Assembly (NCBI RefSeq): GCF_014203275.1
Contig: NZ_JACHIP010000001.1
Coordinates: 620,001 to 684,000 of the forward strand
DNA: 64,000 nucleotides
Direction of reading: 5' to 3'
DNA from: Granulicella aggregans
GTDB taxonomy: Bacteria; Acidobacteriota; Terriglobia; Terriglobales; Acidobacteriaceae
Numbering within the stretch: the first letter of the stretch is position 1; each line of letters starts with the position of its first letter. The translations under genes were made by a program, and so were the position numbers. Shown here one piece after another: positions 25,952-35,327 of this stretch. The notes beneath the pieces were generated by a model that worked only from the letters and a program-made list of their open reading frames with translations, had not been told where the DNA came from and made no database searches.

Positions 25952-25984
25952 AAAGGCCCGGCGCACAGATCGCCGAGCCCTTTC
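25952..25984 (-). terminator. Intrinsic terminator of the ohr gene
   Basis: On the minus strand GGGCTCGGCG and CGCCGGGCC fold into a stem with one mismatch, followed by TTTT. It begins 18 bases after the Ohr stop codon. Confidence 0.75.
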
Positions 25985-26001
25985 GTTCCTTTGCTGCCTG
26001 G

Positions 26002-26433
26002 CTAGACGACAGTCAGCGTCACATCAACGTTGTTACGGGTTGCGTTCGAGTACGGGCAAATCACATGGGCCGCATTCACCATCTCTACTGCCTTGGTGTG
26101 GTCCACGCCGCCAACATGAATTTCGAGCGTCACGGCGATACCGAATCCCTTCGCTCCATCCGCCAGCGGGCCGAACGATACCGACGAGTTGATCGAAGTC
26201 GCCGGGTCGAGCCGTTCTTTCGCTTCGCCAGCCACGACCTTTAGCGCGCCGAGAAAGCATGCCGCATATCCGACAGCAAACAACTGCTCGGGGTTGGTGC
26301 CTTCGCCCGTGCCGCCCATCTCCTTGGGGATCTGCAGCTTTACGTCGAGCTTGCCGTCGTCTGTCTTTCCCGCTCCATCGCGGCCGCCGGTCACTGTTGC
26401 ATGCGCTGTATAAACTGCCTTCTCAATTGCCAT
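26002..26433 (-). CDS. ohr: Organic hydroperoxide resistance protein (Ohr/OsmC)
   Basis: A 143-residue thiol peroxidase that reduces organic hydroperoxides. The start KAVYTAHATVTGGRDG and NPEQLFAVGYAACFLGAL with the first active Cys, then ICPYSNATRNNVDV with the second, are the Ohr subfamily signatures. Length is typical. It is transcribed away from the deaminase at 26629, with a 195-bp region between. No OhrR regulator is adjacent, though the MarR gene at 25383 is one gene further on and could serve. Confidence 0.93.
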   Translation of the reverse strand: MAIEKAVYTAHATVTGGRDGAGKTDDGKLDVKLQIPKEMGGTGEGTNPEQLFAVGYAACFLGALKVVAGEAKERLDPATSINSSVSFGPLADGAKGFGIAVTLEIHVGGVDHTKAVEMVNAAHVICPYSNATRNNVDVTLTVV

Positions 26434-26628
26434 GGTGTCTCATTTCCTTTCAAAGTTACTGGTGTTCGATGCGCCGCTACCGCGTCAGGCTTCGGCAGTG
26501 CCCGCACCATCCCACGGTCCATTTTGAAACAAGTAGTAGGCCGCCGCCGTTCATCCTACACTTCCGTTGTTAGACTGGAGCGCATCATCCTGAGAGACAG
26601 GACGAGCGCGGCAACTTTGGGGGCAGTG

Positions 26629-27126
26629 ATGGCGAAGAGGGATGACTTCAACGAAGAGGACCTTGTTCTGCTACGGCGCGCCATCGCGCTCGCTGGCGAA
26701 GCCCGAAAAGACGGTCGCCATCCCTTCGGTGCGCTCATCGTCAATCAGTGGGGCGAGACCGTGATCGAAGCCCGGAATAACGCCGTGCGCCCCAAGGGCG
26801 ATCCCACACAACATGCGGAGATGGTCGCCTGTAGCCGCGCCGCGAAGCTGCTTACAAACTCGGAGCTCGGTCAGTGCACTCTCTACACCAGCACCGAGCC
26901 TTGCGCGATGTGCGCGGGGGCCATCTACTGGACCGGGATTGGCCGCGTCGTCTACGGTCTGCCAGAAGAGGGCCTGCTGAAGTACACCGGGAGCCACGAG
27001 CAGAACCCCACGCTCGACATCCCTTGCCGGGACGTCTTCGCCAAGGGCCAAAGAGTCATCGAGGTCTCCGGGCCGCTGCTCGCTGAAGAGGCTGGTAAGG
27101 TTCACGAAGGCTTCTGGACTGCGTAG
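26629..27126 (+). CDS. Nucleoside/guanine deaminase-type zinc deaminase
   Basis: A 165-residue cytidine-deaminase-fold enzyme. Zinc and catalytic motifs are DPTQHAEM (HAE) and TEPCAMCAGAIYW (PCxxC). The overall length and GAIYWTGIGRVVYG fit nucleoside or guanine deaminases more than tRNA adenosine deaminase. ATG 26629 has GGGGG 6 nt upstream. It converges on a molybdenum hydroxylase operon with a 5-bp gap between stops. Guanine to xanthine would feed such an enzyme if it accepts xanthine, but that link is inference. Confidence 0.8.
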   Translation: MAKRDDFNEEDLVLLRRAIALAGEARKDGRHPFGALIVNQWGETVIEARNNAVRPKGDPTQHAEMVACSRAAKLLTNSELGQCTLYTSTEPCAMCAGAIYWTGIGRVVYGLPEEGLLKYTGSHEQNPTLDIPCRDVFAKGQRVIEVSGPLLAEEAGKVHEGFWTA

Positions 27127-27131
27127 ACGAG

Positions 27132-29387
27132 CTACGCGACGTCCATCTTAGGCCCCAGCAAGTCCTCAATCCGGACCGGCAGCTCCCGAACCCGAACGCC
27201 CGTCGCGTGATACACCGCGTTCGTGATCGCCGCCGCAATTCCCGCCAGCCCGATCTCGCCCACGCCACGCGCGCCAAGCTCGTTCAACACCTTGTCCGGA
27301 TAGTCGAGGAAGGTGACATCGATGGCCGGCGAGTCCGCGTTCGTCGTCACCATGTAATCGGCCAGATTGTTATTGAGCGGCAGGCCGAACTTCGGGTCGT
27401 AGTGCGTCTCCTCGAAGATCGCCATGCCCACGCCCATCACCACGGCCCCTTCAATCTGGTTCTGCGCGGGCTTGGGGTTGATGATGTGTCCGCCGTCGAT
27501 CACCGTGACGACGCGCGAGACGCGAAGCCGTGCCGTCTCCGGCTGCCACGTCACCTCTGCAAACTGCGCCCCAAAGCTGTGCGTCGAAAACTTCTTGTTC
27601 GGATCGCCGAAGGTGCCTTTCGAGCTTCCCTGCCCCGACGCAACGCGAATGTTCGCTTTGTTCAAGATCTCCTCAAACGGCACACCCGTATCCGGCGACT
27701 TGTCCTTCAGATGCACGCGGCCATCGGTGAACGCCAGGGCATCCGGCTTCGCGCCGTCGAACTGCGTTCCCTTCGCACTGCCGGCCACGGCAAACAACGT
27801 CCCCTTTGCCTTCTCGATCGCCTCCATCACTGCGGGGACCAGCGACGCCGTCGCCCACGATCCACCGGAGATAGGCCCGGCAGGCAGTCGCGTATCGCCC
27901 AGCACCACCTCGATTCGATCATGCGGGATGCCCAGCTTCGTTGAAGCCATCTGAGAAAGCGCGGTGTAGGTTCCCGTCCCAATGTCCTGGGTCGCTGTCG
28001 ACACCCGGACCATGCCGGTCTGCATTAGGTCGACTGCCGCCTGCGCTTCGGTGCGCTCCGCGATCCAGGAGCATCCGGCGACGCCCCAGCCAATCGTCAG
28101 GCCGTCCTTCTTCATCGAACCGACGCCCGGCGTGCGCTTGGCCCAGCCAAACTTCTCCGCGCCCGTATTCAGGCACTCCACAAAGTGCCGCGACGAGAAG
28201 GGCAGGTTCAACCCTTCATCCTTCTCCGGCTCATTCATCAGCCGAAGCTTGATGGGATCCATCTTCAGCCTGATTGCAAGCTCATCCATTGCGGACTCCA
28301 TCGCGAAGAGCCCTGGCACCGCTCCCGGCCCACGCATGGAGGTCGGTGTACCCACATTTCGTCGTACGATCGCTGACGTCGCCCGCAGGTTCGGCGTGCT
28401 GTAGCTGTAAGGAGTCGCCTCGCTGCAGCCTTCGCTGTAGTCATCCAGAATTGACGTGTGGTTGAGCGAGTCGTGAATCAGCGCGACCAGCTTTCCGTCG
28501 GCGTTTGCTCCAAGGCGGAAACGCTGCTGCGTCCGTGGCCGGTGGCCGACGCTCTCAAACATCGTCGACCGAGCGACCACCAACTTTACGGGTCGACCAA
28601 GATTGCGCGAAGCCGATGCCGCAAGAAAAGTGTGTGGCCAGGGCCACAGCTTGCCGCCGAAGCCCGACCCAAGGAAGCGCGAGATCACGCGGATGTTCTC
28701 CTCCGGCACGCCCAGCATCTGCGACATCACGTTGCGATGATTCATCACCGCCTGGGTCGTCTCGTAGACCGTGAACCCCTGCCCATCCCAGCTTGCAACG
28801 CTGGCGTGAAGTTCGATGGGATTGTGAGTCTCGGTGGGCGTTGCATAGGTCTCGTCGATCTTCACCGCAGCGGAAGCGAACGCTGCATCGGGGTCGCCGC
28901 GATGGAAGTCCACCTTCGGCTTCTCGTCGGTCTTCAGTTTGTCGCTTACATTGTGGTCGGTCTTACTATAGGTGACCTTCACCTTGTCCGCAGCCGCCGT
29001 CGCCTGCTCGAAGGTCTGCGCAACCACCACGGCAACGTATTGCCCGTAGTATCGCACCACCTCGTCCTCGAGCGGTGGCCGCTGCTCATCGAGAATCCCA
29101 ATAAATCCAGACGGGGGAGCGGCGCGATAGAGGTTGCCGATGTTGCCGTGGCTGTACACAGCCTTCACTCCCGGCATCTTCTCCGCAACGCTTGCGTCGA
29201 GCGCCGTAATCTTCCCGCTCGGAACCGTCGCGCAGACAGGAACGGCATAAAGCATCCCGGGCAGGTTGTAGTCGGAGCTGTACATCGCCGCGCCCGTGAC
29301 CTTGAGCGGTCCATCGACGCGCGGGAGCTTGCCCATGGTCTTGGGCGGCGTATTCAGAGGAAGTGCGGTCGTAGAAAATGTGGACAT
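27132..29387 (-). CDS. paoC: Molybdopterin subunit of PaoABC-type aldehyde/xanthine oxidoreductase
   Basis: A 751-residue large subunit of the xanthine oxidase family. It has the N-terminal hammerhead (KLPRVDGPLKVTGAAMYSSDY), the molybdenum cofactor-binding stretches GSGFGGKLW, MRGPGAVPGLFAMES and GGSWATASL, and the catalytic Glu in GARGVGEIGLAG. It is last in an operon with gaps of 12 and 11 bases. The set resembles E. coli PaoABC (YagTSR), a periplasmic aldehyde oxidoreductase. The substrate could be aromatic aldehydes or a purine. A PaoD/XdhC maturation factor is not in the window. Confidence 0.88.
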   Translation of the reverse strand: MSTFSTTALPLNTPPKTMGKLPRVDGPLKVTGAAMYSSDYNLPGMLYAVPVCATVPSGKITALDASVAEKMPGVKAVYSHGNIGNLYRAAPPSGFIGILDEQRPPLEDEVVRYYGQYVAVVVAQTFEQATAAADKVKVTYSKTDHNVSDKLKTDEKPKVDFHRGDPDAAFASAAVKIDETYATPTETHNPIELHASVASWDGQGFTVYETTQAVMNHRNVMSQMLGVPEENIRVISRFLGSGFGGKLWPWPHTFLAASASRNLGRPVKLVVARSTMFESVGHRPRTQQRFRLGANADGKLVALIHDSLNHTSILDDYSEGCSEATPYSYSTPNLRATSAIVRRNVGTPTSMRGPGAVPGLFAMESAMDELAIRLKMDPIKLRLMNEPEKDEGLNLPFSSRHFVECLNTGAEKFGWAKRTPGVGSMKKDGLTIGWGVAGCSWIAERTEAQAAVDLMQTGMVRVSTATQDIGTGTYTALSQMASTKLGIPHDRIEVVLGDTRLPAGPISGGSWATASLVPAVMEAIEKAKGTLFAVAGSAKGTQFDGAKPDALAFTDGRVHLKDKSPDTGVPFEEILNKANIRVASGQGSSKGTFGDPNKKFSTHSFGAQFAEVTWQPETARLRVSRVVTVIDGGHIINPKPAQNQIEGAVVMGVGMAIFEETHYDPKFGLPLNNNLADYMVTTNADSPAIDVTFLDYPDKVLNELGARGVGEIGLAGIAAAITNAVYHATGVRVRELPVRIEDLLGPKMDVA

Positions 29388-29399
29388 AGTCTCTCCTCC

Positions 29400-30404
29400 T
29401 TATGCCTGCTGGGTAGCAACTGTAAGTGCGTGGACAATGCAGCGCTTCGCCAGCTCGACCTTGAATCCGTTTTCGCTTTGCGGCTTCGCCCCGTGCAGCG
29501 CCGCTTCGGCTGCCGCTCGAAAGTTCTTCGCATCCGCTGCCTTGCCCATCAACGCGTGCTCTGCCTCATGCGACCGCCACGGCTTCGTTCCGACTCCACC
29601 CAGCGCTACGCGAACGTAGCTGATCTTGCCGCCATGCAACTCAACGACAATCGCGGTAGATGCCAGCGCAAACTCGTACGAAGCCCGATCCCGCAGCTTC
29701 AGATAGGTCTGCTTCGCTCCAGCCTTCGCAGCCGGAAGAGTCACGCTCGTCACCAGGTCGCCCGGCTCCAGCACGTTTTCACGATGCGGCGTCTTTCCGG
29801 GCAGCAGATGGAACTCGCCGATGGGAACTTCGCGCTCGCCCTTCGGCCCCTGAACCTGTACTGTCGCCTCAAGTGCCACCAGCGCGATGTTCATGTCGGA
29901 AGGGTTTGTCGCAATGCAATCGCTGCTCGTCCCAAAGATCGCTAGCGTCCGGTTGTCGCCTTCAATCGCCGGACATCCTGTCCCAGGCTCGCGCTTGTTG
30001 CATGGCAGCGCATCGTTGCGGAAGTACATGCACCGCGTTCGCTGCAACAGATTCCCGCCGGTCGTCGCCATGTTGCGAAGCTGCGCCGAAGCTCCCGATA
30101 GCAACGCCTGCGAGAGCACGGCATAGTCCTTCTGGACTTCAGCGGAATGCGCCAGATCGGAGTTACGCACCAGCGCGCCGATGCGCAGCCGCCCATCCGG
30201 CAAGCGCTCCACCTTGTCGAGCGCGAGGCCGTTGATGTCGACCAACTGCGTCGGCACCTCGACATTCAGCTTCATCAGGTCGAGCAGCGTCGTTCCGCCC
30301 GCGATGAACCGGACATCCGCGCCCTGCTGCGCCGTCTTCGACATCGCGGCCATCTGCACCGCCTGCGGAATCCCGGTCGCCTTCGTAAACTTGAATAGCT
30401 CCAT
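29400..30404 (-). CDS. paoB: FAD-binding subunit of the PaoABC-type enzyme
   Basis: A 334-residue medium subunit. FIAGGTTLLDLMK and ATTGGNLLQRTRCMYFRN are the FAD pyrophosphate-binding parts. The stretch RCMYFRND...PCNKREPGTGC holds the cysteines that bind an additional [4Fe-4S] cluster in PaoB, a feature absent from ordinary xanthine dehydrogenases. ATG 30404 has GGAG 7 nt upstream; the frame is open further but lacks homologous sequence. It passes electrons between the Fe-S and molybdenum subunits through FAD. Confidence 0.9.
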   Translation of the reverse strand: MELFKFTKATGIPQAVQMAAMSKTAQQGADVRFIAGGTTLLDLMKLNVEVPTQLVDINGLALDKVERLPDGRLRIGALVRNSDLAHSAEVQKDYAVLSQALLSGASAQLRNMATTGGNLLQRTRCMYFRNDALPCNKREPGTGCPAIEGDNRTLAIFGTSSDCIATNPSDMNIALVALEATVQVQGPKGEREVPIGEFHLLPGKTPHRENVLEPGDLVTSVTLPAAKAGAKQTYLKLRDRASYEFALASTAIVVELHGGKISYVRVALGGVGTKPWRSHEAEHALMGKAADAKNFRAAAEAALHGAKPQSENGFKVELAKRCIVHALTVATQQA

Positions 30405-30415
30405 GCGCCTGCTCC

Positions 30416-31027
30416 TTATGCCGTGTGACGAACTGCCTGGATGGCCGCAACAATATTCGGATAAGCTCCGCAGCGGCAGATGTTGCCGCTCATCAGCTCC
30501 TTCACGTCGGCGTCCGCCGGACCGCATGGCTCCTTCAGCAAAGCGACCGCCGACATGATCTGCCCCGAGGTGCAGTAGCCGCATTGGTAGCCGTCATGCT
30601 CCACAAACGAAGCCTGCATCGGGTGCATGTTCTCCGGCGTGCCCAGACCTTCGATCGTCGTGATCTCATCGCCCTCGTGCATCAGGGCAAGCGACAAGCA
30701 GGAGTTTACCCGCCGCCCGTTCACATGCACCGTACAAGCGCCACACTGGCCGTGGTCGCAACCCTTCTTCGTTCCGGTCAGGCTGGCCGTCTCGCGCAGG
30801 CAGTCGAGAAGCGAAGTTCTTGGATCGATCTTGAGATCGAGCACCTTCCCGTTCACCTTCAGACTGACTGGGACAGCGTTCTCGATTGCCTCCGGCGCAG
30901 GCGCATCCAGCAGTGCCACCGGAGCCGCACTCACTGGCTGTGCGACTGCCGGAGCCACAGTTGCTACGCCGACCGCACCCAGGCGCGACAGGAACGACCG
31001 CCGTGAAAGCCCGCTTTCATCACTCAT
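30416..31027 (-). CDS. paoA: Tat-exported [2Fe-2S] subunit of the PaoABC-type enzyme
   Basis: A 203-residue small subunit. It begins with a twin-arginine signal (LSRRSFLSRLG then a hydrophobic AVGVATVAPAVA), so the folded complex is exported to the periplasm. The plant-type [2Fe-2S] site is GCDHGQCGACTVHVNG...NSC, and the second, helical site is YQCGYCTSGQ with GNICRCGAYP. ATG 31027 follows GAGGG at about 9 nt. The gene opens the operon; palindromic repeat A2 lies between it and the upstream TonB receptor. Confidence 0.92.
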   Translation of the reverse strand: MSDESGLSRRSFLSRLGAVGVATVAPAVAQPVSAAPVALLDAPAPEAIENAVPVSLKVNGKVLDLKIDPRTSLLDCLRETASLTGTKKGCDHGQCGACTVHVNGRRVNSCLSLALMHEGDEITTIEGLGTPENMHPMQASFVEHDGYQCGYCTSGQIMSAVALLKEPCGPADADVKELMSGNICRCGAYPNIVAAIQAVRHTA

Positions 31028-31059
31028 AGGAGATCCCTCAGGAATAACATACTCTAACT

Positions 31060-31215
31060 GCCCTGCGCCGGCGGCGGTCACTTCTTGACTTGTATTGGGC
31101 TTCGCGTGACCCGGCCGTTGGTCGGCAAGAAATATGTGGCGACCAAAGGGAGCACCACGCGAAGCGGTACACAAGTCACGAAGTGACCGCCCCGCGCGCA
31201 GCGGGCTCTTGCGCC
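31060..31215. repeat. Palindromic repeat family A, copy 2
   Basis: About 155 bp matching family A: CCCTGCGCCGGCGGCGGTCA on the left, TTGTATTGGGCTTCGCG, a central CCGTTGGTCGG/CGACCAAAGGG palindrome and the right arm GCGAAGCGGTACACAAGTCA. The outer ends are decayed. Its right edge touches the stop codon of the TonB receptor (31216). Confidence 0.75.
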
Positions 31216-34200
31216 TTAATACAGTAACTTCACCGAGAACTGAATCTGCCGCGAAGTTCCCGCCGTCTTGCCGATCTCACCGAATCCTCCACCATTGATG
31301 GTGTTCGCCGGCAGCCCGAGGTTCGCTATGTTGAAGAGATTGAAGAACTCCGACCGGAACTGCACATCGAACAACTCCCCTCCCGCCGCCCGTCTTCCCA
31401 CGGGCGTGTCCTTGATCAGAGAGAAGTCAAAGTCGTAATAAGCCGGCCCACGGAATGAATTCCGCCCCAGTGTGCCAAACCCTTTTGGAATCGAAAAGAA
31501 GCTACCGTTATTGTTGACCTCTCCTGATCCACGCCCAAAGTAATCGAACCGGACTTTGCGCGCCGTCGAAAGCTCAGGCGTTTCGATCAGGTTCGGCCTG
31601 TCCACGCCGGCCAGACCTGCGTCCGTCTGCTGCACGCCGGAGTACACCGTGAACGGCGAACCGCTGCTGATCGTCGAGATGCTCAGCAACTCCCACCCGG
31701 CGGTGAACTTGCGATTGATCCCCTGCAGCATGTCCACCTTTTCAAGTTGAAGATCCTGCGCCAGGCTTGCGGTAAATCCATGCGTCACGTCGAAGCTCGA
31801 TGGCCCCTTTTCCGGGTGCGTATCGAAGGGATTCTGCGGCAGCGGATTCGATACCGCTCCTGTTCCGCCAATGCCTCCCGCCACGCCGCTCGTATCGTCA
31901 AGCGCCTTCGACCACGTGTAACTGATCTGCACCCCCGGCCCGCCATGCGGCAGCGGGCCCGAGAGCGAAGTCTGCAGCGCGTGGTAGCTGGAGTGCGCCG
32001 TCGCCTCGATCACCTGCTCCGTCCCATACCCTCCAATCGCGTCGCCATTCGCATCGAACTGCGTATACGGCGCAAACGCTGGCCCTGCTCCCGAGTACCC
32101 ATTCGGCGACGAGATCCGCGGCAGCTTCGCCGAAGCCGTTCCCACATACGCCGCATCCGCCGTCATCTTGCCGAACTGTTTCTCCGCTCCAACCGTCCAG
32201 GTCTGCAAATACCCGTTGCCGAACTTCGGGCTTATCGCCGCCAGGTTCAGCGGAGTGAATTGCGCTCCCGGCGTCAACGCCGCCAGGTCCTTCTGGTATC
32301 GCTCCACATCGAGCACCGTGTTGGCCGCCACCGTCTTCGTCTTCCCGCTCGCGAAGACATCTTCTCCGGAAGTCGAATAGAAAGTGGGCAACTGCGCGGA
32401 GGTGATCTGGAACCCGTAGAGAATCGGTGCAGCGGCCGTCGCCGTTATATGCGGGTAGATCACAAACGGCACCGCGCCGGTAAGAAAGTTATCCTGCCAG
32501 ATGTTCGGCGGAATCGTCGTGATGCCGCCACCCGCGTGGAGATGCAGCGACCCCGTAACCCGCCAGTCCACCTGCACCCGGGGCGCAAATCCGTTCTTCT
32601 GTGTCCGATACCCTGGCTGCGGATTCACAGCATATTGCGTTCCACCGTCCGGGCCCAGGAACCCCGCCGTCCGATGCGCCCGCTCCACGATTGGCGTGTA
32701 GATCTCGTAACGCAAGCCATAGTCCAGCACGATCCGTGGAGAGATCTTGTAGGTGTCCTGCAAATACACCGCAAAGCCGTTGCGCGAGATCGCTGCTGGC
32801 CCAATGTGCGATCCACCCGAGATAAACGGCGGAGCAACTGCCGTTGTATAGACGTATGCGCTACCGGTCAGCAGAGCGGTCAACGTATCCGGCAGCTTGT
32901 CCCCCACATGAATGTCATGAGTGTGACTGGCAGAGGTAATCTCAACCGGCGAATACTGTGGATGCGTGTCCCCACCGCCGCCAAAGTCATATTCGCCGTT
33001 CGGACTGGTCCCGAAGTACGTCGTGTCGCGATTCACGCGGACCTCGCCGCCCCCCTTCACCACATGCTTCGAGGTCGTCCACGTAAACGCCTGCCGCGCC
33101 TGGAAGAGGTTCCCAAACGCTGCGGCCACCGAACCGCCCGCCGAGTTGAAGGCCTCATACCGCCCATCGTTGAACTTGATCGCCGGGTCCGTCCGGTTCG
33201 GCGTCGGAAATTGTGGCGTCGTCCGCGTCACGCTGATGCCGCTCTCAAGATCGAACTTCGGCGAAACCGTCTTCGTGTATGTCACCGCAAAGTTCCGTTG
33301 ATGATCGACATAGACGATGCCAAAGCTGGGATCGATCGCGGTCTGGTCGGGATTCGTCGTCGGCCCAAACAGGTTGTTGAAGTTGAACCGGGCCGTCACA
33401 TGCTGGTTCTTCGGAAGCACCTGGTCCAGGCGCAGCGAAAACTGGTTCGCATTGGTTGTAACCTTCGACGATCCCGCGAAGGTATACACCCCATACGTTC
33501 CCGTCGGATTGTTCGGCAGCGGATAACGCGCCAGCACTGCCGCAATCTTCGGATCAGGCGTGACCGTCAAGGTATCGCCCGCATAAGCCGTCGTATCGAT
33601 TCCCGCCCGCTCCTGCGCCGTCGGCACAGGAAACACCTGTGACGTTCCCAGAACCTGCCGGAAGCCTTGATACTGCCCAAAGTAGAACGTCTTCCCGCTA
33701 CCATCGTAGACATGCGGAATCACGATCGGCCCTCCGTTGGTGAAGCCGAACTCGTTCCGACGGAACGGCGGGATCCTTCCCGGCTCAGCCAGCGTGGGAT
33801 GGTCGAAGTAGTTCCGCGCATCGAGCGCCGAGTTCCGCAGAAACTCAAACACCGACCCATGAAATCCGCCGGCTCCCGAACGCGTGATGACATTCGTGAA
33901 TCCCGCAGCGCCGCGTCCGATCTCAGCCGGCATCCAGCCCGAGCTTGACCGAATCTCCTCCACCGCATCCACGTTGAAGTTGCTGAACGCCGCGCCGCCC
34001 ATCTCCGGGTCACTTGTGTCCGCGCCATCCATCGCGAAGGTCGCCTCCACTCCGCGCTGCCCATTGATGGCAAACTGTTGCGTAAAGTTCGTCTGACCGT
34101 TCGAGTCCGTCATCGTCCCGGCGGCCAGCAGCAGAAGCTGGCTGAAGTCCCGTTTGTTCAGCGGAATCGCGCTCACGGTCTGGCTGGAAAGCTTCTCGCC

Positions 34201-34602
34201 ACCCGTCGCTGTGGCCGACTCCTCTGGCCGCGACGCCACCTTAACCTCGCCCGACTTCGCAACCGTCACCACCATCGGCAGCGACTCCGTCGAAAGCTCG
34301 AGAGTTCCCGCGTACCTATGCTCGACTCCGGCAATCACCACCACCATCGTGTACTTGTCCGCAGCCAGTCCGGCAAACCGGAACGTTCCGTCAGCGGAGG
34401 TTGTCGCAACGATCTCGCCATGACCACCCAAAAGGCGCACCGTTCCGCCATCGATCCGTGCCCCATTGCCGTCCCGCAGCTCTCCGCTCCACCCGTGCGT
34501 GACCAGCTCCTGCCCGAAAGCATCGGCAGCATCTACAGGAAAGAGACCCGGCATGAGGACCAGCAAAAAGATACGAAACAGGAGGACGGCCAACTTTTTC
34601 AT
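31216..34602 (-). CDS. Oar-like TonB-dependent receptor
   Basis: An outer-membrane protein of 1128 residues. After a signal peptide comes a carboxypeptidase regulatory-like beta-sandwich (GWSGELRDGNGARIDGGTVRLLG), a plug domain (KRDFSQLLLLAAGT, GVEATFAMDGADTSD) and a large beta barrel ending in QIQFSVKLLY with a terminal aromatic. This is the Oar/CarboxypepD-reg type that Acidobacteriota carry in many copies, probably importing large or oligosaccharide substrates with TonB energy. ATG 34602 is used; TATAAT lies 8 nt upstream and no SD is present. It precedes the paoABC operon but is separated by a repeat. Confidence 0.9.
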   Translation of the reverse strand: MKKLAVLLFRIFLLVLMPGLFPVDAADAFGQELVTHGWSGELRDGNGARIDGGTVRLLGGHGEIVATTSADGTFRFAGLAADKYTMVVVIAGVEHRYAGTLELSTESLPMVVTVAKSGEVKVASRPEESATATGGEKLSSQTVSAIPLNKRDFSQLLLLAAGTMTDSNGQTNFTQQFAINGQRGVEATFAMDGADTSDPEMGGAAFSNFNVDAVEEIRSSSGWMPAEIGRGAAGFTNVITRSGAGGFHGSVFEFLRNSALDARNYFDHPTLAEPGRIPPFRRNEFGFTNGGPIVIPHVYDGSGKTFYFGQYQGFRQVLGTSQVFPVPTAQERAGIDTTAYAGDTLTVTPDPKIAAVLARYPLPNNPTGTYGVYTFAGSSKVTTNANQFSLRLDQVLPKNQHVTARFNFNNLFGPTTNPDQTAIDPSFGIVYVDHQRNFAVTYTKTVSPKFDLESGISVTRTTPQFPTPNRTDPAIKFNDGRYEAFNSAGGSVAAAFGNLFQARQAFTWTTSKHVVKGGGEVRVNRDTTYFGTSPNGEYDFGGGGDTHPQYSPVEITSASHTHDIHVGDKLPDTLTALLTGSAYVYTTAVAPPFISGGSHIGPAAISRNGFAVYLQDTYKISPRIVLDYGLRYEIYTPIVERAHRTAGFLGPDGGTQYAVNPQPGYRTQKNGFAPRVQVDWRVTGSLHLHAGGGITTIPPNIWQDNFLTGAVPFVIYPHITATAAAPILYGFQITSAQLPTFYSTSGEDVFASGKTKTVAANTVLDVERYQKDLAALTPGAQFTPLNLAAISPKFGNGYLQTWTVGAEKQFGKMTADAAYVGTASAKLPRISSPNGYSGAGPAFAPYTQFDANGDAIGGYGTEQVIEATAHSSYHALQTSLSGPLPHGGPGVQISYTWSKALDDTSGVAGGIGGTGAVSNPLPQNPFDTHPEKGPSSFDVTHGFTASLAQDLQLEKVDMLQGINRKFTAGWELLSISTISSGSPFTVYSGVQQTDAGLAGVDRPNLIETPELSTARKVRFDYFGRGSGEVNNNGSFFSIPKGFGTLGRNSFRGPAYYDFDFSLIKDTPVGRRAAGGELFDVQFRSEFFNLFNIANLGLPANTINGGGFGEIGKTAGTSRQIQFSVKLLY

Positions 34603-34610
34603 GATCGCCA

Positions 34611-34616
34611 ATTATA
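34611..34616 (-). promoter_or_regulatory. -10 box TATAAT of the TonB receptor gene
   Basis: A perfect TATAAT on the minus strand, with 8 nt (TGGCGATC) before ATG 34602. Transcription would begin at or within 2 nt of the start codon. Confidence 0.5.
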
Positions 34617-34736
34617 TGCAGCACAACCACTTCCCGGCTCCGAGGCGATCTGAAGACGCATCACCCCGGTACCGAAGCCGAACCCCGGCACCCCACGGCC
34701 TGCAGGGCAAGCCCCGTTTGTAGTACCGTCGAGAGC

Positions 34737-35192
34737 GTGATCACGGACTCGACAAATAGCGCCGCGAAGGAGCAAACGACCCAGGCAGCTTCTCAGCGAA
34801 CATTCGCAAAATGGTCACTTGCCGTCGTCAGCTTCGGCTTCATCATCCTGCAGAGCGCATGCACCTGGGTGATGGCCGTCAGCGGAGCACGCCTGCTCAT
34901 CGGACTCGGCGCACTTGCAGCAGCCTCCGGTCTCAACCGCCCTTCAAGCGGCTTTCATGCCGATGTCATCCGCGTTCCGATGATGATCGTCGCCGTGGCC
35001 GGTTCGCTCATCAATCTCTACGTGATCTGGCGAATTCGCTCTCTCCGCGCACGCCCGTCCTCGCAGTGGCGCATGGCCGCCGCACCTAAGGGCAAGATTC
35101 GTGCGGAGAACTTTCAGATCGCTCTGGCGATCCTCACCCTCATCCTCGTGATCGCCGAAGAGGCTACCCACCTGATCGTCCACAACGCGTAG
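34737..35192 (+). CDS. Membrane protein of unknown function
   Basis: A 151-residue protein with about four membrane helices: WSLAVVSFGFIILQSACTWVM, ARLLIGLGALAAASG, IRVPMMIVAVAGSLINLYVIW and FQIALAILTLILVIAEEATHLIV. The start is GTG 34737. Hydrophilic ends suggest both are cytoplasmic. No family recognised. It is divergent from the TonB receptor gene and followed by a 67-bp repeat (family C). Confidence 0.6.
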   Translation: MITDSTNSAAKEQTTQAASQRTFAKWSLAVVSFGFIILQSACTWVMAVSGARLLIGLGALAAASGLNRPSSGFHADVIRVPMMIVAVAGSLINLYVIWRIRSLRARPSSQWRMAAAPKGKIRAENFQIALAILTLILVIAEEATHLIVHNA

Positions 35193-35213
35193 TTCTATTC
35201 GGTGCCCAGAAAG

Positions 35214-35280
35214 AAGATCCGTCATCCTGAGCGAAGTCTCTTGCAGCCTCATCGCAAGAGACGTAGTCGAAGGACCCCGA
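35214..35280. repeat. Repeat family C, copy 1
   Basis: 67 bp, 64 of them identical to the copy at 56878. It contains a 9-bp perfect hairpin GTCTCTTGC/GCAAGAGAC and the CCTGAGCGAAG...GTCGAAGGACC frame seen as interspersed repeats in many bacterial genomes. Confidence 0.8.
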
Positions 35281-35327
35281 TAAGGCTGACATCACCCAGG
35301 GCGCTCGTCCCTCTCAGTCCAGAATCC

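Noticed and set aside
28458..29945. Plus-strand frame of 495 codons
   Set aside because: Antisense to paoC and paoB; composition is that of an out-of-frame reading.
31747..33642. Long plus-strand frame of 631 codons
   Set aside because: Antisense to the TonB receptor; Arg/His-rich, no motifs. A GC-skew shadow.
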